37,198 nucleotides of DNA from Zancudomyces culisetae (lineage: Eukaryota; Kickxellomycota; Harpellomycetes; Harpellales; Legeriomycetaceae). This document shows positions 20,598 through 30,323 of this stretch, one piece after another. The notes under the pieces are model-generated. The model saw only the letters and a list, made by a program, of their open reading frames with translations, was not told the origin of the DNA and made no database searches. A program made the translations under genes and the position numbers. The stretch covers positions 1 through 37,198 of the forward strand of contig LSSK01000697.1 of NCBI GenBank assembly GCA_001969505.1, read 5' to 3'. Numbering within the stretch: position 1 is the stretch's first letter; each line of letters begins with the position of its first letter.

Positions 20598-20798
20598 ATT
20601 AGATTTCCAAAAGACAATACATACTCGCAATTCTGTCTTTATTATTTCAAGAGTTTATGTTTATACTTTTATTTTTTATTTTTTTGTAATATAGCGTGTA
20701 TTAGTATAGTTTCTTGATTTGATCAAATGGTTTTTGAAAATAACAAGCCAACAAAAGAGGCAAAATTAGAGAATATAAAGGGCAAATCAAATATTCTT

Positions 20799-23700
20799 TT
20801 AATCTACCTCATTGTGGCTTGCAAATGAGTTTCCACTATTAACATCCTGTTTAGCACCTATTTGATCATTATTTTTCTCACAATCCTTATTAATATCATC
20901 ACCATCATCATTATCATTATCATTGACATTATCATTATCATTAGCATTGACATTGGCGTTGGCATTTGTGTTAGCACTAGCACTAGCATTAGCATTATAA
21001 TTGTTACTCTCACCGATAGTAGTAGTGGTGGTAATGTTAGCTGGTTTGTACTGTTCAAAAGTAAACATCTCTGTTTCTCGTAACATTTCCAAAATCTGAT
21101 ACAATAACGCCTCTAGTTGGCTAAAATCCACATTTGATGGAATCCTAAAATTGCTTGATGGTAAATACTCGCTTTCGTCAAAATATTTATGTCTCTTCAA
21201 TATAAACTTGCAAATTACATGTCGAACTATAAAGTTTCTTGCAAAATAATCCGAAATAAAATAGCCAACATTTCTCTTGAATGTATTAGTTACTTTACTA
21301 ACATCAGCATTTTCGCCTATCCCACCAGTCATATTATTATTATTATTATTATTATTATTGTTGTTGTTGTTGTTGTTGTTGCCCTTAACATTGGCGGTAC
21401 TGAGGTTGTTGCCATCATTGTTATCAGCATTACCAGTACCAGTACCAGTATTGCTTTGGTTTGTATTTACAGGGTGGGCGTCAGTACTAATAGGTAAGAC
21501 TCCAGGGTCTACGTCAGCACTAGGCTTGGTGTTGGGACTAAGATCAGGATCAACGTTAAGGTTGGTATCTATATTAGTATTGATATTGATGTTCGTATTA
21601 TCCTCAGTTCCTTCATTCTTAACAGCGTTATACTTGCTATTATCAGTTTCCTTTTCCATCGCTTTGTTTTTTGCATCAAAAACACTGTTGATATTCGATT
21701 TTGAATTGAGGATACTGGTATTTTTACTGACAAGACCGCCAAGCAAGTTGGAATTCGGAATGTTGCTGCCACATAGCTTTTGAATGAACGCCGTCATTCG
21801 GTTCTCTAGCTGAAGATACAGATCAACTATTTGTACCCACACCTCCCTGTTAATCGAAGTTATGTTGCACATAGATAATAGCCCAAGAAGTGGTGAAAGT
21901 AAAAACCGAGTATATAAACTTCCATTGGCCAACCGATTGTAATTCAATTTTGCTGGTATCTTTGTTGGTGACATCAACACTATTAACGGCTGATTAAACA
22001 GCGATTTCATACTTTTAAATGATGCAGAGTTTGGGCTTTCTACGATTATAAACATGGGTTTTCGGGTATTGGGAAGAAGGTCACCCGGATAAATACACTC
22101 TGGTTCCAGCTGGAAATCGTCAATCTCATCAACACTGGTCTCGGAATTACCAGCAGCAGATTGCTGATGTGTCTGGTCTTGCTGTTGTTGTTGTTGTTGC
22201 TGCTGTTGTTGACTTTGTTGTTGTTGTTGGCTTTGTTGTTGTTGGTTTTGTTGTTGTTGACCCTGAGTTTGACTTTGATTCTGGCTTGGGCTTTGGGCTG
22301 GCCCCTGTTGCTGCATCTGTTCTTGCTGCTGTTTATGTAATGCCAGATTTCCTTTCTCCGGCCTATTTCTCGAAATGCTTTGAAAGTTGGTCTTTATTCC
22401 AGAAACAAACTCGCTTTCTTGGGTCGATAAAATCTCTGAATTTACATTTCCTTCACCAGATAAGTATACCATCATCCCATTCTGGTTTCCTGTCTGCTGA
22501 TACCCATTAGCCAGTGTGTTCATGATACTCGAACAATTGGCCTTGTATAACATGTATTTATGTGGGTTGACTATTTTTACCCTAGGTGTTTTCAAATCCT
22601 CCGCTATATCTGTGTTTTGTCTTTCTCGGTGTTCTTCGTCCACTTGCGCCATCGACACACCTGTTGTTGTTGTTGCTACTGGTTTACTGCCCAGTTGCGT
22701 TTCGCCAGTCAAGCCCACCTGGTTTTCTTCATACTCTAGACAATGAAGCATATGGTACATATCCAATGTCAGATCGGAAAACTTGATTTGCGAGTAGAAG
22801 TTTCCTACAATCACCGCATGTTGAATTATACTTTTGTCATCCGCCTGAGGAGTTGACTGCCAACAACTCCATTTGGCCTTTACATTTACATTTACATTTG
22901 TATTTGTATTGCTAACATCCTCTTCTTTATCCATTATCCGCATGTCCAAACCATTCCCAAGCTCGTCTTTTGGCATCATGGACTCGTAAGCCTTTAAAAA
23001 TACTTGTACCTCTTTTACAACTAATCCCCACTCATCCTTATCTACTGGGTTGAATATACTTGAGTAGCCCGCTATCAAGTTATCCAGTCCATTCAAAAGA
23101 CCCAAAATCTCCTCTTGACTATTTTGCTGTACCAAACACACCACTATAAACCTCGCATAGTATCTCATTTTTTTAATCATTAGCGCATAATTTTGTATTT
23201 CCTGAACTCCTCTAAAATACTGTCTATCCTGTATTGCCTTGTAGAATCTGTATGCCTCTCTAAGATATTTGGTTTCACTTGTCCTCATATAATACTGATA
23301 ATATACTTGCCCTATCTTTGACGCTATCTCACCAACTTCCCACCTTCTTAACCCATAATTATTCGTATCCTCCAATATCTTTCTGTGCATTTGTTGGAAT
23401 TTCCATAGTCTCGCGTACACATCAAACGTTGTTTGGAAATGTGTTCTCCACTGCTTATTTCCCGCAAGCGGCAGTTCCCTTATCCCCGCAAATAAACTCT
23501 GACTCTTCTCCAGTAGATACTCAAACTCCTCTACAATATCTTTGACAACCTCTTGTCTGCGCTCTTCTTGTTTTTCCTGTTCTATAGTAGCATCCAAATT
23601 TGTGGCTGTATCCAAGATCTCGGATTTTTGTGCCTGTGTTTGTATATTGTCTGCCTTTTCCTCGATAGGTTCACCTTCTTTTACAGATTCAACCTTTTCG

Positions 23701-24131
23701 TCTTTTGGAGCGTTTTTTGCAGTATTTTCGTCAAGCTCGTCATTTGAACAGTTGTCCTTGACCACTGCCCGTGTATCAGGTAGGCTGGAGGGTTCTGGTA
23801 ATATCTCGGATTTGCTTTTTCTCCTCAGTTGTGTTTTACTCCTGTCGTATTCATCTTGTCCCAAAAGCTCAACCTCGTCCTCGCATTTGCCCTTGCTCTT
23901 ACCCTTACCCTTACCCTTATCCTTGCCTTCATTTGCAGACTTACTTTCTTTTCCATCTTGTTCTTCTTGTGCCTTTGCTATTTCAGTAGAATTTAACCAA
24001 ACCGATTTCTTTTGGTTTTCCTGCTGTAAACTATCCTCTTTTTGGATTTTTTCGACGCTGTTCTCCTGCTTTTGGATTGCATGTGAGCTTGCATCCGGTT
24101 CCCGCTCGTTTTCATTTACTTGTTTTTCCAT
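20799..24131 (-). CDS. SCAI: SCAI-family protein (suppressor of cancer cell invasion homologue)
   Basis: An intronless 1110-residue frame. In animals SCAI is a nuclear protein that represses MRTF/SRF-driven transcription and also works with 53BP1 in double-strand break repair; its fungal role is not established. After a charged N-terminus (1-190), the core matches the family closely: EEFEYLLEKSQSLFAGIREL, NKQWRTHFQTTFDVYARLWK, FQQMHRKILEDTNNYGLRRW, EVGEIASKIGQVYYQYYMRT, SETKYLREAYRFYKAI, YYARFIVVCLVQQ. It resumes at KFSDLTLDMYHMLHCLE, VNPHKYMLYKAN, CIYPGDLLPNTRKPMFIIVE, FNQPLIVLMSP and the C-terminal DYFARNFIVRHVICKFILKR. Insertions separate the blocks: polyQ at about 620-657, polyN at about 917-934 and an Ala/Asn/Asp repeat near 1043-1070. 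Animal SCAI is about 600 residues, so much of the extra length is low complexity. It shares a divergent promoter with the NDUFAF7-like gene. Confidence 0.93.
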   Translation of the reverse strand: MEKQVNENEREPDASSHAIQKQENSVEKIQKEDSLQQENQKKSVWLNSTEIAKAQEEQDGKESKSANEGKDKGKGKGKSKGKCEDEVELLGQDEYDRSKTQLRRKSKSEILPEPSSLPDTRAVVKDNCSNDELDENTAKNAPKDEKVESVKEGEPIEEKADNIQTQAQKSEILDTATNLDATIEQEKQEERRQEVVKDIVEEFEYLLEKSQSLFAGIRELPLAGNKQWRTHFQTTFDVYARLWKFQQMHRKILEDTNNYGLRRWEVGEIASKIGQVYYQYYMRTSETKYLREAYRFYKAIQDRQYFRGVQEIQNYALMIKKMRYYARFIVVCLVQQNSQEEILGLLNGLDNLIAGYSSIFNPVDKDEWGLVVKEVQVFLKAYESMMPKDELGNGLDMRIMDKEEDVSNTNTNVNVNVKAKWSCWQSTPQADDKSIIQHAVIVGNFYSQIKFSDLTLDMYHMLHCLEYEENQVGLTGETQLGSKPVATTTTGVSMAQVDEEHRERQNTDIAEDLKTPRVKIVNPHKYMLYKANCSSIMNTLANGYQQTGNQNGMMVYLSGEGNVNSEILSTQESEFVSGIKTNFQSISRNRPEKGNLALHKQQQEQMQQQGPAQSPSQNQSQTQGQQQQNQQQQSQQQQQSQQQQQQQQQQQDQTHQQSAAGNSETSVDEIDDFQLEPECIYPGDLLPNTRKPMFIIVESPNSASFKSMKSLFNQPLIVLMSPTKIPAKLNYNRLANGSLYTRFLLSPLLGLLSMCNITSINREVWVQIVDLYLQLENRMTAFIQKLCGSNIPNSNLLGGLVSKNTSILNSKSNINSVFDAKNKAMEKETDNSKYNAVKNEGTEDNTNININTNIDTNLNVDPDLSPNTKPSADVDPGVLPISTDAHPVNTNQSNTGTGTGNADNNDGNNLSTANVKGNNNNNNNNNNNNNNNNMTGGIGENADVSKVTNTFKRNVGYFISDYFARNFIVRHVICKFILKRHKYFDESEYLPSSNFRIPSNVDFSQLEALLYQILEMLRETEMFTFEQYKPANITTTTTIGESNNYNANASASANTNANANVNANDNDNVNDNDNDDGDDINKDCEKNNDQIGAKQDVNSGNSFASHNEVD
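20920..20996 (-). repeat. Degenerate hexamer repeat coding Ala/Asn/Asp/Val dipeptides
   Basis: On the plus strand ATTATCATT, then GGCGTTGGCATT-type units, encode alternating Ala-Asn, Val-Asn and Asp-Asn dipeptides near the C-terminus of the SCAI-like protein. Confidence 0.75.
21331..21380 (-). repeat. PolyAsn-coding AAT/AAC repeat in SCAI
   Basis: A block of ATT units changes to GTT units on the plus strand, encoding about 16 consecutive Asn. The switch of synonymous codon halfway resembles the RRP5 tract at 12718. Confidence 0.85.
22173..22262 (-). repeat. PolyQ-coding repeat in SCAI
   Basis: Mostly CAA codons (TTG on the plus strand) encode Gln runs broken by Ser and Asn, followed by a Ser/Gln/Pro stretch. 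Confidence 0.85.
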
Positions 24132-24579
24132 GTAAGTAGCCTTTGATTCGTATAAACTTTGTAACTATCTAATCAAACACGGTTATTTTAATATTATATA
24201 CATTTAAAAAGTTGTAAAGTTTAGTTTATATCATAAATACACAATAATGCATTGTCTTTTATTATTATTATTTCTTTTTGGAGGAATATATTCTTTTTAA
24301 CAACAGACTTCCTTGCTCCTTTGTTTCTTCATCATGATAGGTCCACAATCCCCCCTCCCCTCATCTCCTTCAGAAAAATAATTTGCCAAAAACATACACA
24401 ATTTTTTTTTATGTTGATGAAATCCAAAATCCAATCTTTTTTTTTCTTCTTGTCAGTTAAGTTCAGATTGTAAATGATTGATATACCTCATTAAGCTCTT
24501 TTCCTAGACAAAGAAAAAAAACCTTCAGCTATATACACTTTGATTTTTTTAATATCTCCCCCTCCAAATAGTTGTAAAT
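24132..24579. promoter_or_regulatory. Divergent promoter region of SCAI and NDUFAF7
   Basis: This 448 bp region separates two start codons on opposite strands. It contains C-rich runs at 24350-24361 and 24557-24563 (plus strand, upstream of NDUFAF7). No coding frame of note is seen. Promoter role is inferred from orientation. Confidence 0.5.
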
Positions 24580-26544
24580 ATGAGGTTATTTAATAGTTCT
24601 CGCAGGGTGTACTCGATAATTCCACTAGTCAAGCGTACAAGCTCATTATCGAAATTAGTAAGCTTACCCAACAGCTTTAGGATAAATAGTCCAGCTATAT
24701 TCACAAAACACTATTCAAGTTCGACAGAAAATGACAATAATAAGCTGGTCAGACATTTGAAACAAAAGATCTTGGCTACCGGGCCCATACCAATTTCAGA
24801 GTATATGAAACTGGCCTTAACAAGCCCTGTAGGAGGATATTACACCAGCAAAAGTGGGGAACAGGTGTTTGGTTCGACTGGTGATTTTGTGACTTCTCCT
24901 GAAATTAGCCAAATGTTTGGAGAGATTGTAATGATTTGGTATATTGCCCTGTGGGAAATGATGAAATGTCCAGGAAATATTGAAATTGTAGAACTCGGAC
25001 CGGGAAAAGGAACATTGATGAGCGATATGTTGAGAGTAAGTAACATATTATACTTTAATTTTTTTTAAATAAAAATGGTATATGTAGAATATTCCTTTTT
25101 ATTACACATACTCACTTTTAAAAGGCTATTAAATATCAAACAATTCCACTACCTTTAATCTAGACTGCAAAGAGGTTCAAGAGGTTTGGTGACAAAATTA
25201 AAAAAGTCCACATGATTGAAGCTAGTGAAGAGTTAAAAAACAACCAAAAAGTCAAACTTCTAGCTGGTGATCATACAACAAACACTTCAAAATATGGAGA
25301 CTATGAAATCAATTGGTATAGTAACATTGACGAACTTCAACTTTCAGGTAAACCTTTTTTCTTTTTTACATATGCAAAACGAATACATTAGCTTTTTTTT
25401 TTTGTGGAATTCAACTTTTTCTGTAAATCCTTCCATCAACTTTCTTTATGTTTAGCTTATAACTCGTATCTCTACTGTCGATTTGATTCTAATAATTATA
25501 TTAATAATACTAATGGTATGATATGGTATGGCATGGTATCTGATTTATTTAATAAATAGAAGGTTCAACAGCATTCTTTATTGCACATGAATTCTTTGAC
25601 GCATTGCCTATCCACAGGTTTGAATTAACAAGCTCTGGATGGGCAGAGATCATGGTAGATATCAATTCCAACAAAGAAGCAAAAGATAGCAATATCGTTG
25701 ATGTTAACCGTCTTGATTCGGTTGTTACCACATATTCAGCTTCTGATTTATCCAAAAAGGCGGCACAAGACAAAGCTGACGACATGGAATTTAGATTTGT
25801 AAAAACAAAAAACCCAACATTGAACTCGACAGCATATCTGACGGATAGTATCTATAAAACCAAGTTTGAAGTTGGTGACAGTATTGAGGTTTCACCAGAA
25901 TCAGCTAGTACCGCCCAGAAAATTGCAAAATTGATTGACAGTCATAATGGAGCAGGCCTGGTTATTGATTATGGTCAGGATTGGACTCAGGGATCTACAT
26001 TTAGGGTAAATAAAACAAACTCTTAGCACGAATTGAATATATTTATGACTATTTTTATTTTTCAACACAACACTGTTTTAACCGTGTTTTGTTTTATAGG
26101 GTATATCAAACCACAGATTTGTTCATCCACTTTCAAACCCAGGAAAGATCGATTTGACAGCAGATGTGGACTTTTTGTACCTGCGAAAAAACATTGCACC
26201 TTTTGGTAAGTACAGTACATTTCTCCCGTAGCTGTATACTGCAATTATAAACTTGTATTGGAAGTGAAGGCGTTGATCTATTAATAATATATATATATAT
26301 TTATTAATAATACATGTGAATAGCCAAGACCTTTGGACCAATCGAACAGCAAGAGTTCCTGCACTCAATGGGAATTCAAGAAAGATTAAAGCAGTTAGTA
26401 CAGCTTGCGGCTAACGATGAGAAGCTGCAACATAGCCTTGTTGAGAGCTATAAACGGCTGACAGGTTCAATGGCCATGGGTAAAATTTACAAGTTTATGG
26501 CTATTGTTAATAAGAACGTTGCCGAAAAACCTGTTCCTTTTTAA
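24580..26544 (+). CDS. NDUFAF7: NDUFAF7-like protein arginine methyltransferase (MidA family), 5 exons
   Basis: Exons 24580-25035, 25164-25347, 25560-26005, 26100-26205 and 26324-26544 join in frame to 470 residues. NDUFAF7 is a mitochondrial SAM-dependent methyltransferase that symmetrically dimethylates an arginine of complex I subunit NDUFS2 early in assembly. The first 40 residues (MRLFNSSRRVYSIIPLVKRT) are basic and Ser-rich like a presequence. Family blocks follow in order: GPIPISEYMKLALTSPVGGY, FVTSPEISQMFGE, SAM-binding motif VELGPGKGTLMSDMLR (about 137-152), HMIEASEEL, FFIAHEFFDALPIHRFE, VIDYGQDW, ADVDFLYLRKNIAPFAKTFG, GPIEQQEFLHSMGIQERL and a C-terminal MAMGKIYKFMAI. Donors are GTAAGT, GTAAAC, GTAAAT and GTAAGT; acceptors are all TAG. 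The second intron holds a degenerate ATGGT repeat at about 25513-25540. Confidence 0.96.
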
Positions 26545-27242
26545 CCTTTCTTTTTAGATATAAATGTTTTTATCATTATTTTCTTCCCTCTGCTTTTTTT
26601 TTTCTAGACTTTGGAGGTATTTAAACCCGCCATTTTTTTCTTGACTATGTTTTATTTCCGCAAAACATTTCAATTGCTGCGTTTAAATGGTGTGTATACT
26701 TTGTCCTTAGCCAATAGATGCCGCTATTTGCGCGTAAATGCACGACTTTTGTATCCACAATAACTATAGAAAAAAATAGTTTGACAAATTTTCTTTTCAT
26801 CAACCCATTTTGAATCCAAAAGCGCAAGTGAAAGTAATGGCGAAAATTAAATATCCAAGGATGATTAAGGTGGATCAGAGCCAGGTGTCAAATTCAAGAC
26901 TAATTATATATTTATTAATTTCAACTCTTGTAATTAAGGATAAATATAGTTGTTGAAATATAATTAGATTAGGTATAGAATATACTTTATATATAACATA
27001 TATATTTTATTTTTTTCCAAAATTTGGAATACAATTAATCAATAAATGTTGATTTACTAGAAATATTATAACACAATAAACTTTTTCAATAGTGAATTAC
27101 AAAAAAGAATAGATTTATATCATATTTTACTCGTTTTTTGTTTTTTTTTGTTTTTTCAGTTTTACGTACAAAACCATAAAAGCGGGCAAGAAAAAAATAG
27201 AAAAAGTCAAAGAAAAGTAAAAAGAAGAACGAGCGATATTCA
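26545..27242. other. Intergenic region between NDUFAF7 and the 27.2 kb gene
   Basis: A 698 bp AT-rich region with no supported gene. The only frame of note (26645-26827 minus, 60 residues) has no recognisable features. It should contain the NDUFAF7 3' end and the promoter of the next gene, which lies in the same direction. Confidence 0.5.
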
Positions 27243-30186
27243 ATGAATTTGGAAAAAGAAACACTAGACATTTTTCACCTAGTAACAACAGACAAGCAAT
27301 GGAACCTTAAAACCGATCGGAAGGATTTTTTAAATCGGTTGGGAAAAATTGTTGAACCGATTGTTCTAGATGAAGAGGAGCAAAAGATCGAGCTAGTCCA
27401 GATTGAAAGGGTTGTTGCAATATTAAAGATAAGTATATATAACTTGGTTTCTTTGTCTTTATCTTACTTTTCAGCAAAAGCTCATCACAGCTTAGCTGGC
27501 AGGACACATTTCTATTTCTATTTTTTTTAACTTTGTATTTATTTACTTTACCCTTTTTATTTAAAACATCATTGCGTTTGAATTAACTATATTATAAAAA
27601 AAAACTCAAAACTAGTACGAGGTTATAAGCAAGTACAATGATAAAGAGCTAGTTAATGCTGGGATTGAGTATATCTCGCGGGTTTTGGTCATTAAGTATA
27701 CACGAGTATCGGGTATAGAAAAAATCGGAGTGGTTGAATTGTTTTTGAACATCGTAACAAAAATACTAAAGGTGGTTTTGGCAGCGCAAAAAAACAAGCA
27801 TTCTGAGAGTGTGGCCTATCAAAAGGTACTAATTACAGCTTGTGAAAACACCAACTCGGTCATAAACGCGCTTTTACTTTATGGTATGATTGATAACGAG
27901 GGAGAACGGACTAGTAATAATACTGGAATGTTGATTTGGAGTTTGACCGGGATCAACAATGTAGTTAGTGATTGTACAGACGAGTGTATTGGTGGCTGTT
28001 TGGTTGGTTTGATAAAGTTGGTTTCTCAGGTGCTTGTTAGTAATAAAGCGATTCAAATGACAGCAGGGAGCACAGAGATGGACAATGAACAAGAAAACCA
28101 AGAAAAAAAAATAATCGAGGTAGGCAGCGATCTTATCGAGAGTGTTGCCAAAGTGTTTTGTGAAGAAAAATACAAAAGAGCAATATTTTTACCAAATAGC
28201 CAAGATACCTGTAACATATACAAGAAGGTGTGTCAAAAGTTGTTGGATCTAAACAAGGGACTTAATAAATACTATAATAGTAATGCGATAAAACTTAAAA
28301 ATACAGTGGCAAACGTGCTATTTTCACTTGTAAAAAACAACGAGCAATCTCTGTACAATGACATACTGGAAGGGATTCTAGCGGTTGAAATACATAGAAT
28401 AATGGATTTAGAACTGTTGTTGGATGAGAATGAGACTGTTACTAACCAAGAAAACTCGAAACTAAAAAAGTACTATCAGCTGAATATTAAATACAGCGTA
28501 AAAATAGTTAAAAACTACATCAAGTTGATAATGAAGCACGGAATTGGGACAGGGATAATACAGAAAAATATGTCTCTCTTTCAAGAGATCTATGAACACA
28601 TGGCTGCATTGTCCGAGGAAATGAGTGGTTCTCATCACTATAAAGATGAGGCTGAAAAACTCAATGGTATCCTAACCCTGATCGAATTAAGAGTGTTGGA
28701 GCAGTGTGGTCTGAAACGAATCAGCGATAGTAATAGTAACAGTAATAACAGTAGAAGGAATCTTTTAAAAAATTATGCAATACTGAAGTCTATGGGATTA
28801 AATTTTGCAAAGTTCACACATAACCAACAATCAATGATTCTTGAGAATGGATTCCTCTCAAAAATAGCCAACATAGCAGATGCTGTAAAAAGCGAACTTG
28901 TTTTAAACACCGGGAATATAGATGAACTCACAACTCTTTATCTCGTGGTTCCTCAAAGCATCAAGGCTGGGCTGGGGATTTCTGGGTACAGAACATGGGA
29001 ACTGGATACTTTCCAAATTGTACTACAAAGTGTTGATGGAAGTTTGGCATGTTATTGTGTGACTCAATCCTATTTGTATTTGAAAAAAACCGGAATATAT
29101 CCAGAAGAAAAACTATATAAAATATGTAAAAAAATGATCGAAATAGGCTCGCGTTTGAATAGAACCGAAAATAATAGCCGTGAAAATGGTGCTAGCTTAT
29201 CATGCTTGACCAAAGTTTCACAATTCAATATCAAATTTTTCATAGCTGCAATGTGTAAAGAACTAAGCGAGACGTATCTTTCTTCGTTATTGGGTTTGGG
29301 TTTCCAGTGCCATCTGATTCCATACACATACATTTACTCTAGATTAAAAACAAACAATCGGTATTTCTCAAAGTGCCAAGATATCTGTCTAATTCTCAAC
29401 CAGACTCTAATAGCCTGTGCAAAACAGCTTGGCTCATTATATTCCTCATCTCGATCAGCTTCTGCTTCTGCTCCTGCTTCTGCTCCTGTTAATATCAGAG
29501 AGGTAATGAACGATTTGGATTTATTACACGAACTAACCAAAGTTAAATTCCCACCTAAAGTTGTTGAAAAGACAAATCTTGCTATAACAAAACTTCTCAA
29601 TATAACGCTGAACTCCTACATGGCTTCTCAAAGCAGTTTTAACCTGATGAAAAATCAAGGAGATGGCAGCAATAATCTAGCTAACGACAAACATACTGCT
29701 GAAATCATTGGGCTTTTGCTGAGTATAAAAAATGAGTTGGCTGAAAACAATGCCAATGTAACCGCTAGCCAAATAGACAACACAAATATTGAGCACTTGT
29801 CAAAGATTGAATCAAATTACCTACAGCTAATTGAGTATTTGAAACATCGCTTTTTACAATTGTTATCAAATGGAAACAGAATTGGCAATAATATACCTAG
29901 TAATAACGGGTATCCAAACGGAGAAAATATAAACGGACTTAAAAGTGACCTGGAAATGCTAGCTTCTGTATTTATTTACATTATTAACAACAACAAAAAT
30001 TGGCTGGTACTAGAATCGGTGTTACAGACTCTGATATCTTTGCTGCTCCAAACTTCAGAGCTGGAATCTAACAATGATACTAACAATAGAATCCAAGAGA
30101 CTATAAACCACATCTGTTCCACTAACAAGGAATTCGAACTAATCGTGTCCAATTATTTGGGTGAATCCAAACCAGTATCATACTAG
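27243..30186 (+). CDS. Unidentified, probably alpha-helical repeat protein, 2 exons (about 918 aa)
   Basis: Proposed exons 27243-27428 and 27616-30186. I do not recognise this protein with confidence. It is rich in Leu, Ile, Lys and Asn in an amphipathic helical pattern along its whole length, suggesting an alpha-solenoid (HEAT/ARM-like) scaffold. No catalytic motif, signal peptide or membrane segment is visible. A Ser/Asn spacer lies near 29460 and a Ser/Ala/Pro run (SASASAPASAP) at about 29455-29490. The C-terminal part has the pattern NWLVLESVLQTLISLLLQT. FIRRM/C1orf112 (DUF4487, a recombination regulator) has a loosely similar WLL...LEAF pattern, but this is only a guess. Exon 1 stays open into the intron until 27530, and exon 2 needs phase 0, yet the natural junction AAG/ATAAGTAT lacks a GT. 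The start ATG at 27243 lies just after an A-rich leader. It converges on the DEAH helicase gene. Confidence 0.72.
27429..27615 (+). other. Candidate AT-AG intron (donor ATAAGTAT)
   Basis: The sequence AAAG/ATAAGTAT is the standard GTAAGTAT donor with G1 replaced by A; the acceptor is ACTAG at 27611-27615. Joining AAG (27428) to TAC (27616) keeps phase 0. The GT at 27433 would put exon 2 out of frame with an early stop. A weak GTTTCT at 27447 is the only in-phase GT alternative. Confidence 0.5.
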
Positions 30187-30323
30187 CCCTCACTTTTTAT
30201 TTTCCCCGTTTCTCCCCTTTTCTCCACATTCCAGTTCTTTCTACTCTCTTTTTTTTTTCGTTTTTTGCTTTTCTGCATGCAGTTCATTTATTCGAGTTAT
30301 GAATCAGATATATCATGCTTAAA

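Noticed and set aside
12718-21380. PolyAsn tracts suggesting a Dictyostelium-like organism
   Set aside because: GC is higher than in Dictyostelium, and the fungal SLM family occurs twice; homopolymer Asn tracts also occur in AT-rich fungi.
23893-23926. Telomere-like CCCTTA repeats on the plus strand
   Set aside because: The unit is CCCTTA/TAAGGG, not the fungal/animal CCCTAA/TTAGGG, and the run is in frame inside the SCAI-like gene, encoding a Lys/Gly repeat (KGKGKGKSKGK).
23542-24135. 197-residue plus-strand open frame
   Set aside because: It is antisense to the charged N-terminus of the SCAI-like protein, with Ser/Phe/Cys-rich shadow composition and no motif.
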